Origin: Paenibacillus sp. MAEPY2 | GTDB lineage: Bacteria; Bacillota; Bacilli; Paenibacillales; Paenibacillaceae | Direction: 5' to 3' | NCBI RefSeq assembly: GCF_000499205.1 | Contig: NZ_AWUK01000016.1 | Span: forward strand, 82,361 to 146,360 | DNA: 64,000 bases | Shown here: piece by piece, positions 1 through 8,483 of the stretch | How the letters are laid out: every line of letters begins with the position of its first letter | Numbering within the stretch: the first letter of the stretch is position 1 | The notes under the pieces: generated by a model | Databases searched by the model: none | The model's input: only the letters and a program-made list of their open reading frames with translations | What the model was told of the DNA's origin: nothing | Made by a program: the position numbers and the translations under genes

Positions 1-1524
1 TTCGAGTTGGTCTCGTTGAGCAGGACTCATCGCTAGATTACGCCACCTTGCCTCTTTCAATATTATTTTTGTCTTTATATTGCTAAGGAAATTCTCCGCA
101 ATTCCTTGAGCGTACTCCAGGGATAATGGCTCGTGATGTAAAGGATATAACTGCTTGTTTTGATTTTCGAAGATGATCCACCAGTGCTCTTCCTCTTTAA
201 TCAGGTAACAATACTGTTGGTTTCCGATACTGATATAGTACGCTCGATCCGAAAATGAATTCCAAAGGTAGATCGTTTTGGTGGAGAAAAGGTTTATTTC
301 GCGCATTTTTTTGCCATACTCGAATGCTATTTGTTTTAACCTCTCGTGAAATTCGACAACGGATTCTCCTTCTTCCATGACAACACCAAGGAATAGGTCA
401 AGTTCCTCTTCCTCTTCTTCCTCCAAGTCCAATCGTCCAGGAGGGAAAAGATTGCTCAATGTCATCAGGGAGTGATCTTCAGTGACACCTACCACATCTA
501 AAACCAAACAATCCATTTTATCCGGATATAGACGGGTACCACGACCAATGCACTGAATGTAAAGACTTTCGCTCTTCGTTGGACGGGCCATGAGGATACA
601 ACTGACACTTGGTTCATCGAAACCTTCTGTAAGGATCATGCAATTGACCAGCACTTGAATAACACCGGTTGAAAATTCCTGGAGTATTTTAGACCTGGCC
701 TCCTCTGGCAAAGATCCATCTATTGCTTTAGCCCTAACATCATACTTGGCAAGACCTTCTGCTATATCGTAGGCCTGCTTAACGTTAACAGCAAAAACAA
801 TGGTTTTACGAGATTCACCGTGCTCCAGATAAGCTTGCACGATCGTGTCAATGACGCTCTCTTTACCCATCTGTTCTCCAAGCTGCTTCTCATTATAATC
901 TCCAGCCATCGTTTCAACAGACTGAAGATCTAATTCATCAATGACGATTTTTTTTCCTCGGACATCACAAAGGTAACGTGCAAGGATGAGATCCAGTATG
1001 GATTTTTCCAACACGATTTCTTCGTAGACTTGACCCAATGCTTGTCGATCCAAACGATTAGGGGTAGCTGTGATGCCTAACAGGGGGGGACCGTCTGCCT
1101 CAAAACAACCTAAACTCTCCAATACTTTCATGGATCCTTTAGATACACTGTGATGAGCTTCATCATAAATGACCAGGCCTGGCTTTACCATTTGTCTCCC
1201 TCGGATAAGGGTTTGGGTGGATGCAACGATTACGTCAGCTTCTTGTTCATTATCCACCCCTTTGACTTTGCCGACTTTAACGTCACCCCAGACCAATTTC
1301 ATTTTTTCTGCAGTCTGTTTGAGCAGTTCATGACGGTGGGCGATAAAGACGATCGGCAAGCCGTTATTGTATCGGTCCCTGAACAGCTTAGAGATGGAGG
1401 CTGCAACGATCGTTTTACCTGCGCCTGTTGGCAAAACAATGAGCTGCCTTTTTACACCCAGTATCAGTTTGTTGAAAAAGGTCTTTTGAGCCTCTATTTG
1501 ATAATCTCTTAAAGCGATTTCCAA
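1..1524 (-). CDS. SF2 DEAD/DEAH-box helicase, C-terminus cut by the window edge
   Basis: This is the N-terminal 508 codons of a superfamily 2 helicase; the frame stays open to base 1. Near the N-terminus it reads RDYQIEAQKTF followed by the Walker A motif PTGAGKT. Next come the DEAH-type Walker B (VIYDEAHH), the SAT-like motif GITATPNR and the helicase C motif ILTEGFDEPSV...QCIGRGTRLYP. This order fits UvsW/type I restriction-like ATP-dependent helicases acting on plasmid DNA. The start is taken as TTG at 1524, nine bases after AAAAGGGG; an earlier TTG at 1533 touches that ribosome site. It follows the coupling-protein gene by only 15 bases, so the two are probably co-transcribed. Confidence 0.85.
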   Translation of the reverse strand, partial: MEIALRDYQIEAQKTFFNKLILGVKRQLIVLPTGAGKTIVAASISKLFRDRYNNGLPIVFIAHRHELLKQTAEKMKLVWGDVKVGKVKGVDNEQEADVIVASTQTLIRGRQMVKPGLVIYDEAHHSVSKGSMKVLESLGCFEADGPPLLGITATPNRLDRQALGQVYEEIVLEKSILDLILARYLCDVRGKKIVIDELDLQSVETMAGDYNEKQLGEQMGKESVIDTIVQAYLEHGESRKTIVFAVNVKQAYDIAEGLAKYDVRAKAIDGSLPEEARSKILQEFSTGVIQVLVNCMILTEGFDEPSVSCILMARPTKSESLYIQCIGRGTRLYPDKMDCLVLDVVGVTEDHSLMTLSNLFPPGRLDLEEEEEEELDLFLGVVMEEGESVVEFHERLKQIAFEYGKKMREINLFSTKTIYLWNSFSDRAYYISIGNQQYCYLIKEEEHWWIIFENQNKQLYPLHHEPLSLEYAQGIAENFLSNIKTKIILKEARWRNLAMSPAQRDQLE

Positions 1525-1539
1525 AGAAACCAACCCCTT

Positions 1540-3000
1540 TTATTCATTTAGCTGAAATGGATCAGCCTCAAAATCCTCAATCTCTGTAACTCCATATAAT
1601 GCTCGGAGTGAGTCAAATTCCTCAGCAAAGTTCGGATCCCCACCTCTTACTCTCTTAAGATAATCTTCTTCTTCAAAGTAGAAGATCTTATCGACTGTGG
1701 CCGCATCAAGATAGTCAGATATAATAAGGGCCTTTTGCGGATTGAGGCGTCTGACCTCATCTGATGTGACTGCCTGCCTTTCGGCCGTAGAAACCGTCTT
1801 TTTATCCGGAACCAAACCAAAAACGCTAGACGATACGCTCTCAATAGGTATAGTAGCTGTTCCACAGAACCAAGAAGCATACTCACTGGATACTTGGGAA
1901 AGACCGCTTAAAAATACTTTGGTCTTCAAGTTGTTTAAAAGGTTGGCTGCCTTATCCTCTCCATACTTTTGTCTTAGCTGTTCCACCCCTTGAATACCCA
2001 GGGCCAGACCCATACGTCTCGAGCGTGCTGTTGCTGCGACCGTGTCAATGATCGGAATAATTCCCAAGTTTGCAAACTCGTCCAAAAAGAACAGAACTGG
2101 GAAGCCATCGGTGATGTCCTGGAGCCTTTGGAGGAGCTGTTGGTACAGTACAGCCATAAGTGGGGCAGCATAAAGCGATTTGGTCTCTGGAACAGATACA
2201 AAAAGAACCACAGGCTTCTTTTGGTCACCATTCATTCCATACCTTAAATGCCGTGGTTGGATATCATTTCGTTCAGCAAAATGGACTACTCGATCATCCA
2301 TAAATAGCTGCATATTCGTAGCAATAGTCACTTTGATACTCGCTAAAATCTTTTCAGAACCCGCTGCTTGTTTAAAGAGTGCATATTCACGCCGGCATAA
2401 TTTATACTTGGCAAATAGAACGTCCATCTCTTCCATATCCATGAAGAGAATGATGTCCATGGCTTCCCCGATTCGAGGGCATTCCGGATTACGATATTTA
2501 ACATAGAGGAAAGCTGAAACTAAAAGCGGTAATGACATATTAAGCCATGTTGAGTCCCCTCCCCCCTTCCCTTGTATTTCGAAGGCCAGACCCCCATTCA
2601 TCAATATGAGTTGGGCTATTTCTTTGATTTCCGCATAATCCTTTGCAACAGCAAGCGGATTGTATCCTGGGAAATGATTTTCAAATGGTGATAAACGTAT
2701 CGTTTCGAAACCACGGCGACGCAATTCCGGACCGGTCTTCCAGTACAGTTCTCCCTTGGGGTCGGTGACAACTGCAGATACTCCTTCATCTAAATCTAAA
2801 AGGTTAGGAATAAAAAAAGTACTCGACTTACCTGAACCGGTAGGTCCTACTAAGGCTAGGTGTTCATAGGATAGTTTCTGTGACATTCGAACATTTTGAC
2901 CGAGGATAAACCCACCTTTCCCCATAATCGGTCGTAAGGTTCTGTAATCCATCAGACTTGCGGTACCGCGGTTATTTGTAGATGCTGCAGCTGAGCTCAT
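1540..3000 (-). CDS. VirD4/TraG-like type IV coupling protein
   Basis: This is a 486-residue P-loop ATPase of the TraG/VirD4 family, which brings DNA to a conjugative type IV secretion channel. It has Walker A GPTGSGKSS close to the N-terminus, followed by TDPKGELY typical of coupling proteins. Walker B is FFLDEFANLG, and the motif ATARSRRMGLALGIQ follows. No N-terminal membrane segments are visible, so it is a soluble-type coupling protein or depends on a separate membrane partner. The ATG at 3000 is preceded by AAGGAGG; an in-frame upstream extension to 3033 contains that ribosome site and is rejected. It is the best evidence that the replicon is, or was, transmissible. Confidence 0.9.
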   Translation of the reverse strand: MSSAAASTNNRGTASLMDYRTLRPIMGKGGFILGQNVRMSQKLSYEHLALVGPTGSGKSSTFFIPNLLDLDEGVSAVVTDPKGELYWKTGPELRRRGFETIRLSPFENHFPGYNPLAVAKDYAEIKEIAQLILMNGGLAFEIQGKGGGDSTWLNMSLPLLVSAFLYVKYRNPECPRIGEAMDIILFMDMEEMDVLFAKYKLCRREYALFKQAAGSEKILASIKVTIATNMQLFMDDRVVHFAERNDIQPRHLRYGMNGDQKKPVVLFVSVPETKSLYAAPLMAVLYQQLLQRLQDITDGFPVLFFLDEFANLGIIPIIDTVAATARSRRMGLALGIQGVEQLRQKYGEDKAANLLNNLKTKVFLSGLSQVSSEYASWFCGTATIPIESVSSSVFGLVPDKKTVSTAERQAVTSDEVRRLNPQKALIISDYLDAATVDKIFYFEEEDYLKRVRGGDPNFAEEFDSLRALYGVTEIEDFEADPFQLNE

Positions 3001-3031
3001 TTGGACCTGCCTCCTTCGTTTATTGAAGAAC

Positions 3032-3084
3032 AAAAAAGGCGTCTGAAGAAACCAGGGGATGCCCTGTGTCTCTCCAAACGCCTT
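3032..3084 (-). terminator. Rho-independent terminator after the 76-aa membrane protein gene
   Basis: On the minus strand, arms AAGGCGT/ACGCCTT enclose an inner CAGGG/CCCTG stem and are followed by a six-T run. It separates the 3.2-5.0 kb genes from the coupling protein gene. Confidence 0.7.
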
Positions 3085-3166
3085 ACTTGGGGTAGTTTGG
3101 TTAAGGATATGTCTTTGTACAAATTCTAACCTATAACCAGTGGCGGTGACAACTGTCCACTATTGG

Positions 3167-3397
3167 TTACTCAGAAGCATTGTCGGAACTCACTCGTTTC
3201 TCTCGGGTCTGTTTACGCTTCTTTTTTATGGCGATGTCCATCTCAATTACGATGATGAAGACAACTGCAAACAATAACACCGTTAGCCAGGGGATATCGA
3301 TACCAAAAATAAGGCTGCAAAGTACAACAGTAACAACGTAACCCGAGATGTTCTTCAAATATAATCCTGATCTGCTTTTAAAGAATTCTTTCATCAT
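3167..3397 (-). CDS. Small two-TM membrane protein
   Basis: This 76-residue protein has two adjacent hydrophobic stretches (about residues 20-55) and a basic, lysine/arginine-rich tail. The ATGATG start at 3397 follows GGGGAG and overlaps the TGA of the upstream 341-codon gene, which indicates translational coupling. I do not recognise a family. Lying in the same operon as the coupling protein, it could be a small conjugation membrane component, but nothing in the sequence proves this. Confidence 0.6.
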   Translation of the reverse strand: MMKEFFKSRSGLYLKNISGYVVTVVLCSLIFGIDIPWLTVLLFAVVFIIVIEMDIAIKKKRKQTREKRVSSDNASE

Positions 3398-4419
3398 TCT
3401 GACCCACTCCCCATATAAGAACATTCTACAGGAAATGATGGTAGTAAGTATGTACCGGTCTCTTTGGATGAACGAATTGGGAAAATATCAAAAAGCATAC
3501 GAAGTTCATAAGAAGAATCTAGATGATAGTTCTCTCTAAAATATGAAATGAGTTCAGAGGTGACTTCTGGTGTATCAAAGAAAGAAGGATCTACATAGAC
3601 GGATAGCTGCTCAGTCATATATCCATACTGTATGACACTAAAGAGGATCACATCTACATACTGGCTTTGATTAGTGTTGTGAGAATGACGGCTACTAAGA
3701 ATGACATTTTTGTTCTCAAATTGGCTTCCTACATAAGTTGGCTTTGAAAATCGAGCTCTTTCAATGAAATAATTCTTTTTTTCAAAGATGGGCTTGCCGT
3801 GAAGCGTGGTGAATTTCGGAACGATATTCTTACGCATGGCCAGCTGAGAAATCGTCCGAAGTCTCCGGTAATACTGTGCATAGGATGTAGCAGCGTCAAC
3901 TATAGGATCAGAAAGATCATTGTTATCTACGTATTCTTTAAATGAGTAAAATATTAATTCGGCTACTTCTGCAGGAGCATTGTCCATAATGAATGACATA
4001 TCACGATAAATCGAAAGCTCCGGGGCAAACGTGACATTAGGATTGTTTTCTTGGATGTTGCGGATTTGTAACGTCGCTTGACTCTGGTTACCAAACGGCA
4101 GGCAACAGAACACGTACCATTGTTGATTATGGTTTGTAAAATACTGCAGAAGCGGTCGCAGTTTTAGATCACTCAGTGTGTCTACTCTGGCAACCTGCCA
4201 ATGTTGCATAGTTAATTCCTTAAGGTCAGCTTCTTCTACGTTAATGGGTGCCTCGATATACAAGATTTGCCCAGACGCTTGATTAAAGTGAACCTTAAGA
4301 TCAATATATCGGTCGTTAAGCAGTTGGAAATGAATTTTTATTCTATTCAGCTCATCGAGCGATACAGATTCATTTGAAAAACGAATTTTATAGTGAGTAA
4401 ATCGATTTACTATATCCAT
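3394..4419 (-). CDS. Hypothetical protein, 341 aa
   Basis: I do not recognise the family. The protein is soluble-looking, with no signal peptide or membrane segment, and rich in aromatic residues (HNQQWYVFCCLPFG, YAQYYRRLRT). The ATG at 4419 follows AGAAGGAGA with good spacing. It overlaps the downstream small membrane protein gene, and lies in the gene group ending at the terminator near 3050. A structural or accessory transfer protein is possible, but only by position. Confidence 0.65.
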   Translation of the reverse strand: MDIVNRFTHYKIRFSNESVSLDELNRIKIHFQLLNDRYIDLKVHFNQASGQILYIEAPINVEEADLKELTMQHWQVARVDTLSDLKLRPLLQYFTNHNQQWYVFCCLPFGNQSQATLQIRNIQENNPNVTFAPELSIYRDMSFIMDNAPAEVAELIFYSFKEYVDNNDLSDPIVDAATSYAQYYRRLRTISQLAMRKNIVPKFTTLHGKPIFEKKNYFIERARFSKPTYVGSQFENKNVILSSRHSHNTNQSQYVDVILFSVIQYGYMTEQLSVYVDPSFFDTPEVTSELISYFRENYHLDSSYELRMLFDIFPIRSSKETGTYLLPSFPVECSYMGSGSE

Positions 4420-4578
4420 AATCAGTCTCCTTCTGATTTATCATCAGAAGTGCTGATCTCCATTTATATTTGATGAGCTTTAAAATGAGCTTTAAAAGCA
4501 CATCTCCAACGATAAAGTTGGCTTGGAGCTCCATTCGTGCCGGGAGGTGCTCATTACCGGATAAAGAGAAAGTGGGAA

Positions 4579-4971
4579 TTAATATGTGTACGAGGAAGCC
4601 TTGTCTAGAGCGTCCTTGCATAATGTGAGTGCAGCGCTCAACTCAGATTTCGTTGTTTGATACAGTTCTTCGTGAGGCTCACTTGAGCTTAAATCGACTA
4701 TTTCACTTAACTGCTTGAGTGCTTTGAACAAATCTGGAGCTGCTGCCATGAGTTTAGCTAATTCTAATGCTTGCTCCTGAGGGAGTGATGGTTGAACAAG
4801 AACTGTGGCTAACACCTCATCTGAATCAGGTTGAAACGTTTGGTGCGTGTCTTGAAATAAGTCTGGTCCAGTTAAGACTTGGCGTCGGATCGAATAATCA
4901 CTAGATTCTACACAAAGTTGTAGACCTGTTACATTTGTAATTGCTGGTGTTTCTTTAAATGTTGAATTCAT
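4579..4971 (-). CDS. Hypothetical protein, 130 aa, phage/plasmid AAPDLFKAL-type C-terminus
   Basis: This small acidic protein has a helical C-terminal half containing AAAPDLFKALKQL. That motif is frequent in short accessory proteins of phages and plasmids whose function is unknown. The ATG at 4971 is preceded by a strong AGGAGG. The stop is 159 bases upstream of the next gene, and that gap contains only a poorly supported reading frame. No function can be assigned. Confidence 0.6.
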   Translation of the reverse strand: MNSTFKETPAITNVTGLQLCVESSDYSIRRQVLTGPDLFQDTHQTFQPDSDEVLATVLVQPSLPQEQALELAKLMAAAPDLFKALKQLSEIVDLSSSEPHEELYQTTKSELSAALTLCKDALDKASSYTY

Positions 4972-5051
4972 GGTAATAACCTCCTGAAATGATGTTGGAT
5001 ATTCTATACATGAAGCATAAGTCTGTTTTTAAATATTACAACTCTATCAAA

Positions 5052-6023
5052 TCATTGAAGAAATTTAATGATGTCATTCCAAGTGGCTAATATCGTTAGT
5101 CCGATCATTAATAGAAATCCTGCAAAGTGTATCCAGCCCTCTTTTTCTGCAGAGATTGGACGAACCATTCCAATCAAAGTTACGAGAACTCTACCACCAT
5201 CCAGAGCCGGCAAGGGCAGCAAGTTGAAAATGGCTACATTGAGATTCATGATTGCGGCCCAAATCATTAAATTTTGAATCGTTGAATAACTTGCTATATC
5301 GAATGTCTGTTTCATTACTCCTGCAGGACCTGATAGGTTAGATAACGCTTCGTTCCCTAAAATGATGTCCTTTAAACCGTAAATCAAGATAGTAGAGTAA
5401 TGCCAGGCATCCTTCAATGTCTTTTCAAACACGTTCATAGACGAAAAATAGGAAAACAAGATATTGGTCAACAAGATAAGAGCAAGTGCCACCAGGATAT
5501 TTGCTAATGGACCAGCTAAAAGAATACTTAACTTTTGAATAGATGATTTACTTGATAATAATGAATCATAGTTAGATACCGGGATGATCCTTCTTCTTTT
5601 GCCAACGCATATATAGGCATTCTCACTGAGAGGGAGCGTATACAGATCCTCACCATTTAAAAATGTTAATTTCCGATGTTTGTGATCTAGTTTTTTGATT
5701 AACACCTTCTCCAGATCTTGATCGTCATTAACCCTATCATAAATGGCAACTATTCCTTCTTCATTTTTATCAAGGTAAAGCTCCTGATCAATAATAAAGT
5801 AGGTTTCATCGTCCCCGGCCATTCGTACATAACCACCAATCGGAAATAAGCGTAGGACAAATCTAGTTTGTTTCATCGTAAAAGAAAATAGTCTGGGGCC
5901 CATTCCTATAGAGAATTCTGGGCATCCTACATTAGCTTTTTTCGCGATTATAAAATGGCCAAATTCATGGGAGATAACCAGCAACATGAATATCATAACA
6001 ACGGCCAAAATGGAAAGTATCAT
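5052..6023 (-). CDS. M50 site-2 protease (RseP/RIP-like zinc metalloprotease)
   Basis: This is an intramembrane zinc metalloprotease. The N-terminal membrane helix carries HEFGH (zinc ligands and catalytic Glu, about residues 19-23), followed by SIGMGPRLFSF and FPIGGYVRM as in RseP/YluC. A C-terminal helix has NLLPLPALDGGR, supplying the third zinc ligand. At 323 residues it is shorter than chromosomal RseP (about 420). The segment at residues 75-150 does not look like a clear PDZ domain. The ATG at 6023 follows TAGGAGGAAATAG. Such proteases usually cleave anti-sigma factors or signal-peptide remnants and can mature pheromones. A link to the plasmid agr-type system is only speculation. Confidence 0.85.
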   Translation of the reverse strand: MILSILAVVMIFMLLVISHEFGHFIIAKKANVGCPEFSIGMGPRLFSFTMKQTRFVLRLFPIGGYVRMAGDDETYFIIDQELYLDKNEEGIVAIYDRVNDDQDLEKVLIKKLDHKHRKLTFLNGEDLYTLPLSENAYICVGKRRRIIPVSNYDSLLSSKSSIQKLSILLAGPLANILVALALILLTNILFSYFSSMNVFEKTLKDAWHYSTILIYGLKDIILGNEALSNLSGPAGVMKQTFDIASYSTIQNLMIWAAIMNLNVAIFNLLPLPALDGGRVLVTLIGMVRPISAEKEGWIHFAGFLLMIGLTILATWNDIIKFLQ

Positions 6024-6140
6024 CTATTTCCTCCTAAATACTCTGGTAGTGAGAAAAATGATTGCCTATAGTAATTTTTCATGACTTTGAGGAGGAGGAT
6101 ATTTTGAAGCATTATAAAATGCCATCTTCAAACCCATTGA

Positions 6141-6179
6141 TTAATATCATTAATTAAAACAATAAATTAATACCATTAA
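6141..6179. repeat. Iteron-like direct repeats
   Basis: TTAATATCATTAA (6141-6153) and TTAATACCATTAA (6167-6179) differ at one base and have a 26-bp period. They sit in the most AT-rich part of the putative origin. Confidence 0.5.
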
Positions 6180-6410
6180 GGAATGGAAAAGAACCCTACT
6201 AGCCCTTGCACAGCGCAGGTTTCCGGGTATCGCTCTATTTTTTTCCTACTTAATCAATTCATGATAGGCAACGTATAAAACAGCAATCCCAATCCACATA
6301 TTCAACGGATAACCAAAGTAATCATTAAACCCATGTTAAGCAATCCATCAACACAACATGTTTGATATTACCAACAAATATGATTATCAGGTAACACATG
6401 CTTATACTCG

Positions 6411-6419
6411 TTATCCACA
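6411..6419 (+). promoter_or_regulatory. DnaA box
   Basis: TTATCCACA matches the consensus DnaA box exactly. It is the only perfect match I noticed in the gap beside the Rep-like gene. Confidence 0.5.
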
Positions 6420-6531
6420 ACCTAAAAGGATATAAAAAACTGATTTAGTTTTTTAGTATTTTTGAAATTTAATTGGTTAGTACCGTTTTTTTGATAATTA
6501 TGAAACAAACATGAGACATCTCAACATTCTT

Positions 6532-7707
6532 TTAGTTTTCAGCCAGCCAAAATTCGTACATTAAACTTTGGAGATCTTTCATCTTATGAAGAACCGTTTG
6601 GAGTTTTGAATCGCGCTGGTTGAGATAGATAGAACGATTACCCCTTTGCAAAGCATGGATCCACATGGATTCAATAAGGTGTAATTTCTTCTCTAAGTTA
6701 TTTCGGTGTGCTTTAGCATCGAGAAGCTCTTTGATCTTGTTCGGATCCTTCCCTTCTTTTTTTGCAATCCGTGAAGCATCTTCTATTAATGAAGATGTTA
6801 AATCGTATTCTAATGTGATACCTAATGCAACAAATCGTTCTGATGATTCAGCTACATTTTTGAAATAAGCGGAAATCTCATCTAGCTGTTTCTCATCTTG
6901 AATTTCTGAGTAAATCATAGAGTGAAAGGCAGATGAATACAGTAGATCATCAAGAGCTCCAACAAAAATATTGTATGCCAGGTCATAACCCACTTGGCTA
7001 TAATAGTACTCCATGACTTTTGCCAACTGATTTTTAACTCGTTGGTCGATGACTTCTACAACAAAGCCAGCAGCGTACATTTTTTGAGAAACCCAAAGCA
7101 GAGCTCCTTCACTATCGAAAGAGCCCATTTCTTCAAATTCAGGATTCAATCCATGTACGACGACAAGCCAATCTCTTTTTTGCCTACATTCCAACCGTAA
7201 ATTGAGATACTTGCCGGCTTTTTCAATAATGCTATTCATTTCTCCAACGGTTCGAACATTGAACGTACCGGAATCACGAGTGCCAGACGAGATGAGGTTT
7301 TTAACATATGTGACGTATTTTCTACTGGGTAAATAAACATGCTGACATAGCATGTCCAGAACAAATCGTTGAACACGACGATCCTCCGCCATAAATTCAG
7401 GTGAGGATAAGAATTTGAAATACTTCACATAGAGGGCTGTGTCTGTACCGCTGTAATCAACAATCGATGATGGATTTACAAAAAGCCTACCATCCTTCTC
7501 GTAGATTTCTCCTGTATATTTTGATTCAGATATAATTCGTTTTAATGCGGAAACAGATATGGAAAGCCTATCTTTAATTTCATTTCGTGTTAATGGGATC
7601 TCGCCATTGTAAGCAGCGATATTCCCGAGGAGCAGTTTGAATTGAAGTTTCTTTGGAGTATCGTACGTAGTATTTGAAGCTTTAAACATTTCTACCGAAT
7701 GTTTCAT
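6532..7707 (-). CDS. Probable plasmid replication initiator (Rep-like, winged-helix N-terminus)
   Basis: This is a 391-residue protein. The N-terminal part (about 10-75) looks like a winged helix: LTRNEIKDRLSISVSALKRII followed by a short beta hairpin (YEKDGRLFVNP). The rest is helical, basic and has no membrane segment. I recognise no precise family. I call it Rep-like because it has a DNA-binding N-terminus and lies beside an AT-rich region with a DnaA box. Its roughly 470-nt leader is also overlapped by a convergent small RNA, an arrangement typical of copy-number control. The ATG at 7707 is preceded by AGAAAGGG. A transcriptional regulator is the main alternative. Confidence 0.5.
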   Translation of the reverse strand: MKHSVEMFKASNTTYDTPKKLQFKLLLGNIAAYNGEIPLTRNEIKDRLSISVSALKRIISESKYTGEIYEKDGRLFVNPSSIVDYSGTDTALYVKYFKFLSSPEFMAEDRRVQRFVLDMLCQHVYLPSRKYVTYVKNLISSGTRDSGTFNVRTVGEMNSIIEKAGKYLNLRLECRQKRDWLVVVHGLNPEFEEMGSFDSEGALLWVSQKMYAAGFVVEVIDQRVKNQLAKVMEYYYSQVGYDLAYNIFVGALDDLLYSSAFHSMIYSEIQDEKQLDEISAYFKNVAESSERFVALGITLEYDLTSSLIEDASRIAKKEGKDPNKIKELLDAKAHRNNLEKKLHLIESMWIHALQRGNRSIYLNQRDSKLQTVLHKMKDLQSLMYEFWLAEN

Positions 7708-7767
7708 TTTAAGAATCCCTTTCTCCTCACAACCTAAGAAGCGGCATAGAAAAATAAAGGGTTTTGC

Positions 7768-7796
7768 TTGGAAAATCGAAAAAAATATGATAAAAT
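7768..7796 (+). promoter_or_regulatory. Sigma-A promoter for the small RNA facing the rep leader
   Basis: TTGGAA (7768-7773), a 17-base spacer and TAAAAT (7791-7796) point away from the Rep-like gene, giving an expected start near 7803. Confidence 0.55.
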
Positions 7797-7802
7797 AATC
7801 TC

Positions 7803-7902
7803 AATAAGTTTCGTTTCCTTACAAAACCCTGCCAGGTGAATTTCTAATAGAGGTTGGTCGGTCAAAACTCTCCTCTACTAGAAATAGGTTGGGTTTTTTT
7901 TT
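7803..7902 (+). ncRNA. Candidate countertranscript RNA to the rep leader
   Basis: A transcript of about 100 nt is predicted between the promoter at 7768-7796 and a terminator. The terminator arms are TTTCTAATAGAGG (7841-7853) and CCTCTACTAGAAA (7872-7884), one mismatch, followed by a run of nine T ending at 7902. It is complementary to the leader of the Rep-like gene transcribed from the promoter at 8185-8213. By analogy with antisense control in Gram-positive plasmids it could limit Rep synthesis. The promoter, hairpin and T-run are visible; the regulatory role is inferred. Confidence 0.5.
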
Positions 7903-8483
7903 ATGTATTTTTTTTGAAAATGAAAACGCACTTGCTGATTAGCATGTGCGTATGGTGGTCTCGTAAATGAAAAAGATGACCTTCGCTAGAATCACAACTA
8001 GAGAGTTACCGTATAACATGGTCGTATCTTTCTTGTTGCAAAGCATGAGCATGCTAAGTTATTCATAGAATACAGCACTTTTAGAATGAACCCTTCAAAT
8101 AGGTACTAAATTTTTTGTAACTATTATCTCCTGCTTTATCTAATGAAGAGATCTTTTAAAATGGTTTCATTTCTACTGATGTCAATTATAACAGTCATTA
8201 AATTGTATATCAAGATAAACACATTTTTTTTCATTGATTACACTCTACTTTTATTTATTTATGTATCGTTCTAATAAACATCAGATAAATATTTATTTTG
8301 AACTAACGTTCCTTATTTTCACAAGCTACTGCATTGTAATTGTAGGCAAATTGGTGTGCTGCTTAAGTTGTTCGCTGTGCCCCTTGAGGGTAACGCTCTC
8401 AGTCGGCAGGGGTTGTCCCCCCTGAACTTCCTCCAGTTGATGGATTTTTCTATCTGTTCAATGAAACATTGTTACATCTGTTT
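7903..8483. other. Non-coding region: rep leader, promoter and a GC-rich hairpin
   Basis: This stretch contains the minus-strand leader of the Rep-like gene, an inverted repeat CGCAC...GTGCG near 7927-7950 and the promoter at 8185-8213. A short GC-rich patch (about 8375-8440) has a hairpin CAGGGG/CCCCTG. A 63-codon frame on the plus strand across the patch has no ribosome site and is not called. Confidence 0.4.
8185..8213 (-). promoter_or_regulatory. Strong sigma-A promoter for the Rep-like gene
   Basis: On the minus strand TTGATA (8213-8208), exactly 17 bases and TATAAT (8190-8185). It implies a leader of roughly 470 nt ahead of the ATG at 7707. Confidence 0.6.

Larger units (their letters stand above)
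6024..6531. other. Gene-free AT-rich region, candidate replication origin
   Basis: This 508-bp stretch lacks a convincing gene. It holds an AT-rich segment with two 13-bp direct repeats (12/13 identical) at 6141-6153 and 6167-6179, an inverted repeat CATGTT...AACATG around 6333-6361, and a perfect DnaA box TTATCCACA at 6411-6419. It lies just downstream of the Rep-like gene. This is the expected place for an iteron-type origin in many plasmids, but function is inferred from layout. Confidence 0.45.

Noticed and set aside
345..353. Additional TGTCGAA/TTCGACA matches (about 347 and 38229)
   Set aside because: One lies inside the helicase gene and one inside the transposon end, so they are probably chance matches.
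4388..4621. 77-codon minus-strand frame between the 130-aa and 341-aa genes
   Set aside because: It overlaps both neighbours and no ATG in it has a ribosome site; the internal ATG near 4530 is also unsupported.
8234..8425. 63-codon plus-strand frame
   Set aside because: No ribosome site, hydrophobic low-complexity start, and it runs through the rep promoter region and GC-rich hairpin.
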